Of a stretch of 64,000 bases of DNA, positions 8,561 to 16,316 are shown piece after piece. Source of the stretch: Luteolibacter sp. Y139 (GTDB lineage Bacteria; Verrucomicrobiota; Verrucomicrobiia; Verrucomicrobiales; Akkermansiaceae); contig NZ_JBBUKT010000013.1 of NCBI RefSeq assembly GCF_038066715.1, forward strand, positions 62,001 through 126,000, given 5' to 3'. Each line of letters opens with the position of its first letter. Within the stretch, counting starts at the first letter, position 1. The notes below the pieces were generated by a model. The model did not search any database. It was not told the DNA's origin and worked only from the letters and a program-made list of their open reading frames with translations. A program made the translations under genes and the position numbers.

Positions 8561-10075
8561 TTAACAGGCGCCCTTCCGGTTGATGAAGGTCATCAGCATG
8601 ATCTGGAGGTCCAGCATCACGTTCCAGTTCTCGATGTAGTCGAGATCGAACTTCACGCGCTCGCGCAGGCAGGTGTCGCCACGCAGGCCATTGACTTGCG
8701 CCCATCCGGTCACACCCGGCTTGATGTTGTGGCGGACGTTGTAGTGCGGGATGTCCTCCTTGAAGTTCTCGATCAGCTCGGGGCGCTCGGGACGCGGACC
8801 CACCAGGCTCATTTCGCCGGTCAGCACGTTCCAGAACTGTGGCAGTTCGTCGATATTCCACTCGCGCATGAACGCACCCACCTTCAGGCGGCGTGGGTCG
8901 TCCTTCACCGTCCAGCCCGGGCGGCCATTGGCTTCGGCATCCACCTTCATCGAGCGGATCTTGATGATGTTGAACGGACGGCCATTGAGACCGATCCGGC
9001 GCTGGCGATAGAAGACCGGACCACGGGATTCCATGCGAACCATGGTGCAGAAGACTGCAATCACCGGCCCGAACAGGATCAGGCCCATGATGGCACCGAA
9101 GATATCGATGCCCCGCTTGAGCGCATTGTTGAAGGCGTGGTGGAGCGGCAGCTTGCCGATGCCGAGCACCGGCATGCCGTGGAAATTCTCCAGCTGCAGG
9201 CCGGAGACCAGGATCTGGAAGCAGCTCGGCACCAGCTTGAAGTCGACGAATTCCTTGCCGCAGGTTTCGGCGAGCAGGAGCATTTCATGACGATCCATGC
9301 AGCCATCCACCGCCATGATCAGGTCGGCTCCGGAGCTGCGGACCACGTCGCGGAAATCATCGTAGTCGCCGAGCACCGGCACATCCGCAGGCGGATTGGA
9401 CTCCAGCTTGCGATTGGGCGGGACGATCACACCGTGGACATCGATCTGGTGAGACCGGCCCTCACTGAAACGGCCGATCGCGCGGCTGCACTCATCATTC
9501 CATCCCACGAAGACCGCCTTCTGGCGAAGCGCTTGGGCGAAGGACTCGCGGCGCAGCACGCAGTAGAGAAACCAGCGCCAGCCACAGAGCAGCACCATGG
9601 CGGCCACGCTACCCAGCACGCAGTAGACACGGCTGATCGCGGGATCGAGTTTCAGGATGAGCGCGACGCCGAGGAAGGCGACCAGCCAGATCGCACAGGT
9701 CTTCACGATCACCGTGAAGGTCCGGCGGATCGCCAGGTAGTTGCGCGGATCGTGGACGCGGAAATTTGCCAGCAGGGCCAGCATCAGGCCACCGCCGATG
9801 AGCACGTGGCCGGCATACGCACGCAGGCTGATTTCCGGATCATCGACGCCGATGAACTGGAGACGCGACTCGAAGCGCAGCAGATAGGCCACGAGCATCG
9901 ACAGGAACACCACGGCAGCATCGCCGAGAAAGCTGACAGCAATCAGCTTCTGGTGGGCCACCCACGGGCGGTGGCGGTGTCTCAGGGAGTAGGAGCGCGA
10001 AGTATCAGCGGGAGATGGGGCAGAATCCGCAGGAGCGGAGTCCTCCACGGCCGGTGCGGGGGGAGCACAGTTCAT
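8561..10075 (-). CDS. Exopolysaccharide polyprenyl glycosylphosphotransferase (WcaJ/WbaP-like)
   Basis: 504 residues. A Pro/Ala-rich cytoplasmic start is followed by four to five membrane helices (from about residue 44), a Rossmann-like central region (CoA-binding-like fold typical of the family) and the C-terminal bacterial sugar transferase domain. That domain shows KRGIDIFGAIMGL, the Pro-kinked reentrant helix region, FYRQRRIGLNGRPF, KIRSMKVDA, NIDELPQFWNVLTGEMSLVG with PRPERPE, and GVTGWAQVNGLRGDT. It starts repeat-unit assembly by moving a sugar-1-phosphate onto undecaprenyl phosphate. The sugar (glucose or galactose) cannot be told from sequence alone. Confidence 0.93.
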   Translation of the reverse strand: MNCAPPAPAVEDSAPADSAPSPADTSRSYSLRHRHRPWVAHQKLIAVSFLGDAAVVFLSMLVAYLLRFESRLQFIGVDDPEISLRAYAGHVLIGGGLMLALLANFRVHDPRNYLAIRRTFTVIVKTCAIWLVAFLGVALILKLDPAISRVYCVLGSVAAMVLLCGWRWFLYCVLRRESFAQALRQKAVFVGWNDECSRAIGRFSEGRSHQIDVHGVIVPPNRKLESNPPADVPVLGDYDDFRDVVRSSGADLIMAVDGCMDRHEMLLLAETCGKEFVDFKLVPSCFQILVSGLQLENFHGMPVLGIGKLPLHHAFNNALKRGIDIFGAIMGLILFGPVIAVFCTMVRMESRGPVFYRQRRIGLNGRPFNIIKIRSMKVDAEANGRPGWTVKDDPRRLKVGAFMREWNIDELPQFWNVLTGEMSLVGPRPERPELIENFKEDIPHYNVRHNIKPGVTGWAQVNGLRGDTCLRERVKFDLDYIENWNVMLDLQIMLMTFINRKGAC

Positions 10076-10175
10076 GGTTCGGGGGGATGATGGGGGTTTG
10101 GGGCTGGGGGAGCCCGATCACAGCCGGGGGAGGCAATGACGTGGGAAATGTAACAGAGGAAAATTCGGCGGACTA

Positions 10176-12383
10176 TTACGTGATCGTGGGGGAAGTGTTT
10201 TCACCGGAAGCAGAGCCCGGGCCAGTCGTGTCGCCGGAACCGGCCAAAGCCGAGTGGCTGTAGGGGACGACCGGTTCGGGAGCCAGATGGCCTTTGGCAC
10301 GGACTGGCAACTCGTTCCAAACGAAACCCACCAAATTGCCGCCCGACGCGCGAATCATTTCCGCTGCCTTACGTAAATTCTTCCGCTCGCTCGCATTCTG
10401 CCGCACCACCAGACAAACACGGTCGGCATAGCGGCTCATTGCCAGGGCATCGCTAACGGAGAGCACCGGCGGACTATCGATGACCACGGCATCGAACCAC
10501 CGGTAAGCATCTTCCAGCAGCGCCGGGAAGCGCGTGCCGGAAAGAAGCTCCGCCGCATCATCCCGCATCGGCCCGGACGAGAGCAGGTAAAGGTTCGGCA
10601 GCGCCGTCGGAAAACAAGATTTAGCGGGGTCCGATTCACCTGACAAATAATCGCCAAGACCACCGAACTCACCTCTCACATGCTCGCGGCTGAGACCGGG
10701 ACGCCGCATGTCGGCATCCAGCAGCAGCGTGCGCTGGCCCTGCATCGCGAGCGACGCGGCGTAGTTCATCGCACACAGTGAGCGTCCCTCACCCGGCACC
10801 GCACTCGCGAAGAGTACCGTGCGCGCCTCGGGCTTGGCAGGCGGCGGCAAGAGCACCGCTCGCAAGCGGCGGAACGCCTCGGCCGTAGGCGAAGCCGGAT
10901 CGGAAAGCAACACCATGTCCCCTTCCCTCCCGGCTTGCAATGGAGGCAGGCTGGCAAGCAAGGGCGCTCCGGTCGCCCGCGCCGCACTCGCGGAGTCGCG
11001 CACCCGTCCGTCCTTGAGTTCGGTGGCGACCAGCAAGGTCAGCCCACCCATCATGCCGGCGAACGCCGCCAGTGGGAAAAGGATCTTCTTCGCCGGCCTG
11101 GAGGCTTTTTCCGGCACAAATGGCGGCTCCGCCCAAGCGATGGCAGAGGCAGCCATCACTCCCGTCAGCGTGGTCTCCCGCAGGCGCTTGTCCACGGTGG
11201 CATGCATCTCGCGGGCCGCTTCAGCGTCGCGCTTCAACGCATCAAATTTCGAACGCACGCCTTCCACGCCGATGGCCACGGTCCGCGCGCCTTCGACTTC
11301 ACCTTGCAGCTTGGTCTCGTTTTCAAGCGCCACGTGGTAGCTCTTCTCCAGCGCATGTCCCGCGGAGCGCACCGCTTCGACCAGATTCGCCTTGAGGCTC
11401 GTCACTTCGCGCTCCACTTCCTTGTAAGCGGGATGCTTGAAGAGATAGCGCTCCTTGATCTTGGCGAACTCCAGCTCCTTCGCCTGCAGTGCGCGCGAAA
11501 TGGAAAGCACCTCCTCGGAGCGAGACGTGTTGGCAATGCCCCCGAGCGAATCCGGATCTTCCGGATCGAATTTCTTGAAGGACTCATACTCCGACTCCAG
11601 TCGCAACCGCTCCGACTTCGCCTGCGTAAGCTGTGAATTCAGCGTACCGAGTTGATCCGTCACCGGCCCCGAGCCCTCGCGACCTTCCAGTCCGGGCACC
11701 GGGTGCGCCTCGCGGAATTCTTGCATCCGCCCTTCCGCAGTCTCCATCGATTCGCGGAGCTTCTCCTCTTCCATCGCGAGCCCTTCCCCGGCGCGGCGGG
11801 TGAGCTCATCGGTGTTGTCCTTGATCCAGGATTCGTATTCCGACACCAGCGACAGCACGAGGCGCTTGGCTCGTTGCGGATCGGTGTCCTCGACCGAAAT
11901 TCCAATCTTTCGCGTGCCGCGCAGCAGCTCCACCTGAATCCGGTGGGCAAGCATCTCGATCACCGTCAGCTCGCTGGATCCCGCAGGAGCGAAATCGGTC
12001 GCCGTGAAAAGTCCATTCGCCTGTGCAATGCGTGCCAGCACCGCGCTCGACTTCATGTCACTCTCGATCGTGCGCAGCTGCTCCAAGTCCTTGGAGTCCT
12101 CGGGGGAGAGCCCTTCGATATTCAGCACTCGCGGCGCATGGCTGCTGACGCGAACCGAACCGGTCGAAACATAAATCTTCGGAGCGGTCTTCACATACAT
12201 CGTCATCGCCGCGACGGCGAGAACCATGCCGAGAATGATCAGCCAGCCGCGGCGCAGCAGGATGCCAAGCAGGCGTCCGACCTCGACCTTCGGCAAGTAA
12301 AGTGTGGGCTCCGTCGCCACCGCCAGTTCAGTGGAACGCGGCGTCGCGGGAACAAGGGATTCCGATTTGCGGGGGGAAGTCAT
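10176..12383 (-). CDS. Wzc-like polysaccharide co-polymerase / BY-kinase with altered Walker A
   Basis: 735 residues. An N-terminal Wzz domain has TM1 at about 37-64, then a long charged coiled-coil periplasmic region (about 170-400), TM2 at about 430-452 and a C-terminal P-loop kinase domain. The domain keeps Walker A' (LLLDADMRRP) and the VVIDSPPVLSVSDA strand. The Walker A site reads SAVPGEGRS, with Arg534 (codon CGC) where BY-kinases have the ATP-binding Lys. The C-terminal tail, after GFVWNELPVR, has only one Tyr instead of the usual cluster. It should control chain length and export together with the Wza-like protein, but phosphorylation cycling may be reduced or absent. It lies between wza-like and transferase genes in the same operon. 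Confidence 0.9.
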   Translation of the reverse strand: MTSPRKSESLVPATPRSTELAVATEPTLYLPKVEVGRLLGILLRRGWLIILGMVLAVAAMTMYVKTAPKIYVSTGSVRVSSHAPRVLNIEGLSPEDSKDLEQLRTIESDMKSSAVLARIAQANGLFTATDFAPAGSSELTVIEMLAHRIQVELLRGTRKIGISVEDTDPQRAKRLVLSLVSEYESWIKDNTDELTRRAGEGLAMEEEKLRESMETAEGRMQEFREAHPVPGLEGREGSGPVTDQLGTLNSQLTQAKSERLRLESEYESFKKFDPEDPDSLGGIANTSRSEEVLSISRALQAKELEFAKIKERYLFKHPAYKEVEREVTSLKANLVEAVRSAGHALEKSYHVALENETKLQGEVEGARTVAIGVEGVRSKFDALKRDAEAAREMHATVDKRLRETTLTGVMAASAIAWAEPPFVPEKASRPAKKILFPLAAFAGMMGGLTLLVATELKDGRVRDSASAARATGAPLLASLPPLQAGREGDMVLLSDPASPTAEAFRRLRAVLLPPPAKPEARTVLFASAVPGEGRSLCAMNYAASLAMQGQRTLLLDADMRRPGLSREHVRGEFGGLGDYLSGESDPAKSCFPTALPNLYLLSSGPMRDDAAELLSGTRFPALLEDAYRWFDAVVIDSPPVLSVSDALAMSRYADRVCLVVRQNASERKNLRKAAEMIRASGGNLVGFVWNELPVRAKGHLAPEPVVPYSHSALAGSGDTTGPGSASGENTSPTIT

Positions 12384-12395
12384 CGGGGGATGATG

Positions 12396-12971
12396 TTAGA
12401 AAAGGCTTTCAGGAATGCTCAGCACGTCGCCGTCCTTGAGAGGCATGTCGGCCGTCTTGCCGGAGGTGATGTCCTTGAGATTGATCGTCTGGACCTTGCC
12501 ACCGGAGCGCTTGAGCGTGATCTTCTTGGTATTCGCGATCCGCGTGGCACCACCCGCCATGCCGATCGCCTCCACAATCGTCATCGAGCGACTCGCGGGC
12601 AGCTCGAAGACGCCCGGGTTCTGCGCCTGCCCTAGCACCGTGATCGTCCGGCGGATGCGACCCTCGATCGTCACGCTCACCTGCGGCTTCACCAGATAGC
12701 CATCCTTGAGCTTGGCCTCGATCACCTTGGCCGCCGAGTCCGTGGTCAGGCCGCCGAGCTTCACCGAGCCAATCAGCGGCATCGAGATCGAGCCATCGCT
12801 GGAGAGCTGGCCCGTGGTCGTCAGCTCCTCCTCGCGGAAGACGCGGATCTCGACCGTGTCGCGCTGGCCGATCACACCGGAAGCACGGCCGCCCTCGGCC
12901 GTCTCGCCGGAGCTGACAGCCGCCAGCAAGCCGATCAAGGCGCATAGGAGGAAAAGGAACTTCAGTTTCAT
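12396..12971 (-). CDS. Wza-like polysaccharide export protein (Poly_export + SLBB)
   Basis: 191 residues with signal peptide MKLKFLFLLCALIGLLAAV. The Poly_export domain follows (GQRDTVEIRVFREEELTTTG, ISMPLIGSVKLGGL, PQVSVTIEG) and then one SLBB domain (RTITVLGQAQNPGVFELP, MTIVEAIGMAGGAT, and KDGDVLSIPESLF at the end). This is short compared with Wza (about 380 aa). It lacks the extra SLBB domains and outer-membrane helix, so the neighbouring barrel protein may provide the outer-membrane pore. No lipobox Cys is seen. The gap to the Wzc-like gene is 12 nt, consistent with one operon. Confidence 0.9.
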   Translation of the reverse strand: MKLKFLFLLCALIGLLAAVSSGETAEGGRASGVIGQRDTVEIRVFREEELTTTGQLSSDGSISMPLIGSVKLGGLTTDSAAKVIEAKLKDGYLVKPQVSVTIEGRIRRTITVLGQAQNPGVFELPASRSMTIVEAIGMAGGATRIANTKKITLKRSGGKVQTINLKDITSGKTADMPLKDGDVLSIPESLF

Positions 12972-12986
12972 GTGGGGGGGGACTTG

Positions 12987-14231
12987 TTAGAAATGATAGC
13001 CCATCTCGACGCCGGCACTGTTGTCCTTGTAGCCGAAGGCCGGGTTGTTCGAGCTGTTCTCGGAGTAGCGATAGTAGAGACCCATGCTGAAGTCGTCCGT
13101 GAAGCGATACTCCAGCGAGGGCCGGATGAAGTGGATCTTGTCCTCGCGGCCAGCAGACCCGGTGCCGGAAACGCGGCTGTATTCGGAACGCTCCAAGCCA
13201 CCTTCCAGGCGCGCACTCCACTTGTCGCCGAGTCGCTGGACGATCCCGAGGGCAACCCCGCCCTGCGTGTAGTTCTGACCCGCCAGATAGGCCGACGCCT
13301 GCTCGCGGCGATAGCCATTGAGGTAAACTTCCGTGCCTTCCTTCGGCTTCCAGCCGATGCGAGCCTCGACCACCGGCGTGGTGTCGGAGCCGCTGTCGAA
13401 GACGCGATGCTCCGCGCCGACTTCCACGTCGATGGCGATCTTCTCGCGCGGCTTCCACTCGATGCGGGCCGTGGTGCGATGCACATCCTGCGGTCCCGCA
13501 CCATCGACTTCAAACCGGCCGAACTTGTAAGCCACACCCAGCGTCGTCTTCGGCGAGTACGCATACTTCAGTGCGACTTCGCCGTACCCATAGCTCGAAT
13601 CCGCAAACCGGGTATCCTTGTAAGAAGTGGATTCGTAACCTGCCGCCACCTCCACCGCGACCCGCTCGCGCACCGACCACGAGATGCGAGCCTCGTTCAC
13701 GAACTCCGTGCGATCCGTCAGCGTGCCAGTATCGGCAGTGGCATCACCCAGGGCCCGGGCTTCTCCGGTATAAGCAAACTTGATCGCCTTCCCGCGCCAC
13801 CCCGTCTCCCACGCCGCCACCTGATCAATGCGATCATTGCTGCTGTAGTCGGCATAGGCCACGGCTGTCGGCTTGTAAGCGATACTGAGATAGCCGCCCT
13901 CGCCCTCCACCGGGTCACCCTTCCGCCACTTGATGGCAGGCGCGACTTTCACCACGAAGTCCGACTGGGCATTCGGGCTGAGGAAAATGTTGTCGTCGTA
14001 GGCCGCTGAGATCGCGATGCCCATCTCCAGCTCCTCGGTCCGCTTCTTCCCCTCCAGTTCATCCAGCCTCGCGCCCGTCTGCGGAACGATACGGCTGTCC
14101 ACCTCACCCTCCAATCGGCCGGGAGCCTTGGAGGTGAGTTCCTCGCCCGACGAAGGGGCCATGACGCCCGCGGCCAGCGCGGCAATCGTCATCGGCACCA
14201 CTCGGGGGGCACGTGGCACTCGGTGGGACAT
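12987..14231 (-). CDS. Outer-membrane beta-barrel protein of the EPS cluster
   Basis: 414 residues. A cationic N-terminus and hydrophobic run (VVPMTIAALAAGVMA) form a signal peptide. A charged region with RLDELEGKKRTEELE follows, then about 300 residues of alternating polar/aromatic beta strands (FVVKVAPAIKW, YLSIAYKPTAVAYADY, FSMGLYYRYSEN) and a final AGVEMGYHF ending in Phe, the classical barrel-insertion signal. It resembles the outer-membrane beta-barrel proteins found in EPS operons of PEP-CTERM-carrying bacteria. It is the first gene of the operon, divergent from the NRPS genes. Its likely role is an export pore or scaffold; that is inferred from position. Confidence 0.85.
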   Translation of the reverse strand: MSHRVPRAPRVVPMTIAALAAGVMAPSSGEELTSKAPGRLEGEVDSRIVPQTGARLDELEGKKRTEELEMGIAISAAYDDNIFLSPNAQSDFVVKVAPAIKWRKGDPVEGEGGYLSIAYKPTAVAYADYSSNDRIDQVAAWETGWRGKAIKFAYTGEARALGDATADTGTLTDRTEFVNEARISWSVRERVAVEVAAGYESTSYKDTRFADSSYGYGEVALKYAYSPKTTLGVAYKFGRFEVDGAGPQDVHRTTARIEWKPREKIAIDVEVGAEHRVFDSGSDTTPVVEARIGWKPKEGTEVYLNGYRREQASAYLAGQNYTQGGVALGIVQRLGDKWSARLEGGLERSEYSRVSGTGSAGREDKIHFIRPSLEYRFTDDFSMGLYYRYSENSSNNPAFGYKDNSAGVEMGYHF

Positions 14232-14304
14232 GAAAGGGGGAAAATCGGCGCCGCACCGTAAAAAATCCCAGCCCCCGCGACAAGAAATTTCAAATTTCCG
14301 AACC

Positions 14305-14320
14305 TTACGACATCGCGTAA
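14305..14320. promoter_or_regulatory. Dyad TTACG-N6-CGTAA, candidate operator upstream of the EPS operon
   Basis: ttacg (14305-14309) and cgtaa (14316-14320) form a perfect 5+5 dyad with a 6-nt spacer. It lies 74 nt upstream of the barrel-gene start in the 267-nt divergent region shared with the NRPS genes. Size and spacing fit a dimeric helix-turn-helix regulator. Its role is inferred from position only. A nearby AAATTT-G-AAATTT stretch (minus strand) makes the region AT-rich. Confidence 0.35.
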
Positions 14321-14436
14321 TGCCGATTTTCCGGGTTCCTGATACAACTTCCTAGGCATATCAAATGCGGCAGAATCCTTGAAAAACCGCACCTCGCATT
14401 CCCCACCCCCATTCCAATTCGCCCGAGGCCCGATTG

Positions 14437-14464
14437 TTGACTAATCCAAACTTTTTTAAATAAT
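14437..14464 (+). promoter_or_regulatory. Candidate sigma-70-type promoter of the NRPS/PKS operon
   Basis: TTGACT (14437-14442, five of six to the -35 consensus) is followed after 16 nt by AATAAT (14459-14464, five of six to TATAAT). Both lie in the most AT-rich stretch between the EPS operon and the NRPS. Predicted transcription would start near 14471, about 28 nt before the ATG at 14499. Confidence 0.5.
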
Positions 14465-14498
14465 CGCCCCGTAATTTTACTCATCGCCGCCTGCTTGC

Positions 14499-16316
14499 AT
14501 GATCCTTTCCCCCCTCATGCCGGAAGCTCTTTCCGCCGACGCGCTGCTTCGCGCCTTTGAAATCCACGCTGCCAGCACCCCCGATCAAACGGCGGTGATC
14601 GCGGGAAATGCCACGCTCAGTTATGGCGACCTCGACTCCCGCGCGAACCGTTTGGCTGGCCACCTGCAAGCTCTCGGCGCCCGACCCGGCGTCTTCGTCG
14701 GCATCGGCTTGAACCGCTCCATTGAGCTGATCGTCGCCCTGCTTGCCGTGGTGAAATCGGGGGCTGCCTATGTCCCCCTCGACCCCGGCTATCCGGCTGC
14801 ACGCCTCGCCCACATGGTCTCGACCGCCGGACTCGATCTGGTCCTCAGCCGGTCGGATCTAACAACTCTCTTCTCCGAAGCCGGCGCGAAGACCGTCGTC
14901 GACGTGGCCTCCGCGGAGGGAAATGACCCCGTCACTCCCTACGCCACGCCGGACGACTCGCTCTACGCGATCTTCACCTCCGGCTCCACCGGCCAGCCAA
15001 AGGCCGCCTCAGTCTTCCGCAAGGGCTTCGCCAACCTCCTCAACTGGTATGCCACCGAGTTATCGCTTGGCGCGGAAGACTGCACGCTCGTGATCAGCTC
15101 TCCGAGCTTCGATCTCACCCAGAAGAACTTCTTCACCCCGCTGCTCACCGGCGGCAAGCTCGTCCTCGATGACGGCAGCAACTACGACATCTCTCGTATC
15201 TCAAAGCTGATCCTCGATCACGGCGTCACCCTCATCAACTGCACCCCGAGCGTTTTCTATCCACTCGTCGATGCCGCGGCATCCGGCAGCTACACCGCAC
15301 TCGCGTCCCTCCGCTTCGCCATCCTCGGTGGCGAGCCGATCTCCATCCCTCGCCTCCGCGCCTGGCTGGAGCATCCGAACTCCCGCGCCGAAGTGGTGAA
15401 CACCTACGGCCCCACCGAGTGCACCGACATCTGCGCCTTCCATCGCCTCCATCGCGAAAACCTCGACCTCTTCCCCTTCGTCCCGCTCGGCAAGGAAATC
15501 CCTAACGTCACCGTCACCATCCGTGACGAAGACCTAGCCACCATCCCTGACGGACAACTCGGCGAACTCTGCATCGCTGGCGCCGGCCTCGGCGGCGGTT
15601 ACCTCAATGACTCCGAGCGCACCACCCGCGCCTTCGCCCTCGCCGGCGGCATCTACCGCACCGGCGACCTCGCCCGCCGCCTGCCTTGCGGCACGCTGGA
15701 GTTCCGCGGCCGCGCCGATCACCAGGTAAAGGTGAATGGCTTCCGCATCGAACTCGGCGAAATCGAGATCGCACTCGATCAACACGACGCCGTCCGCGAG
15801 GCCGTCGTCATCGCCAAGGACGGCCGCCTCATCGCCCACATCAAGGGCGACACCTCCGCCGCAGCCCTGAAGGAACACCTCGCCACCCGCCTCCCCGCCT
15901 ACATGGTGCCGAGTGAGTTCCACTTCACCGAAACCTTCCCGCTCACCCCGAACGGAAAAGTCGACCGCCTCGCCCTCGCCGAATCCAATACGTCCCATGC
16001 GTCCTCTAAGACCCATGACGACACCCTCACCGGCCGCATCCTCACCCTTTGGTCAGAAGTGTTAGAGCGCCCCGTCTCCGATCCCGAAGCCAACTTCTTC
16101 GACCTCGGCGGCACCTCCATCCACCTCGCCGTCGTCCACGTCCGCCTTCGCGAACTGACCGGTCGTGATCTCGCCATCACCGACCTCTTCGCCTGCCCCA
16201 GCGCCAAGACACTCGCCGCCTTCCTCTCCCCACAAGCACCCGCCGCGACCTCCGCGGCCCAGGACCGCGCCCGCATGCAACGCGCAGGCCTCGCCAATTT
16301 CCGCCGCCCCCGATGA
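14499..16316 (+). CDS. NRPS loading module (A-T)
   Basis: 605 residues. The adenylation domain (about 15-500) has A3 FTSGSTGQPKA (near residue 157), A5 NTYGPTE, A7 YRTGDLAR, A8 GRADHQVKVNGFRIELGE and A10 PLTPNGKVD. The carrier (T) domain follows with FFDLGGTSIHL (Ser about 540). There is no condensation domain, so this is a starter module. Reading the specificity pocket by eye gives D-L-K-N-I-G-T-D-I-K. Asp235 and Lys517 are present, arguing for an alpha-amino acid, but I recognise no standard residue for this code. A basic C-terminal tail (DRARMQRAGLANFRRP) probably docks to the KS of the next protein. The stop overlaps the next start (ATGA at 16313). Confidence 0.95.
   Translation: MILSPLMPEALSADALLRAFEIHAASTPDQTAVIAGNATLSYGDLDSRANRLAGHLQALGARPGVFVGIGLNRSIELIVALLAVVKSGAAYVPLDPGYPAARLAHMVSTAGLDLVLSRSDLTTLFSEAGAKTVVDVASAEGNDPVTPYATPDDSLYAIFTSGSTGQPKAASVFRKGFANLLNWYATELSLGAEDCTLVISSPSFDLTQKNFFTPLLTGGKLVLDDGSNYDISRISKLILDHGVTLINCTPSVFYPLVDAAASGSYTALASLRFAILGGEPISIPRLRAWLEHPNSRAEVVNTYGPTECTDICAFHRLHRENLDLFPFVPLGKEIPNVTVTIRDEDLATIPDGQLGELCIAGAGLGGGYLNDSERTTRAFALAGGIYRTGDLARRLPCGTLEFRGRADHQVKVNGFRIELGEIEIALDQHDAVREAVVIAKDGRLIAHIKGDTSAAALKEHLATRLPAYMVPSEFHFTETFPLTPNGKVDRLALAESNTSHASSKTHDDTLTGRILTLWSEVLERPVSDPEANFFDLGGTSIHLAVVHVRLRELTGRDLAITDLFACPSAKTLAAFLSPQAPAATSAAQDRARMQRAGLANFRRPR

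Noticed and set aside
14499-16316. Starter A domain as a fatty acyl-AMP ligase (lipopeptide starter)
   Set aside because: Asp235 and the A-domain core motifs indicate amino-acid activation; the FAAL-specific insertion is not visible.
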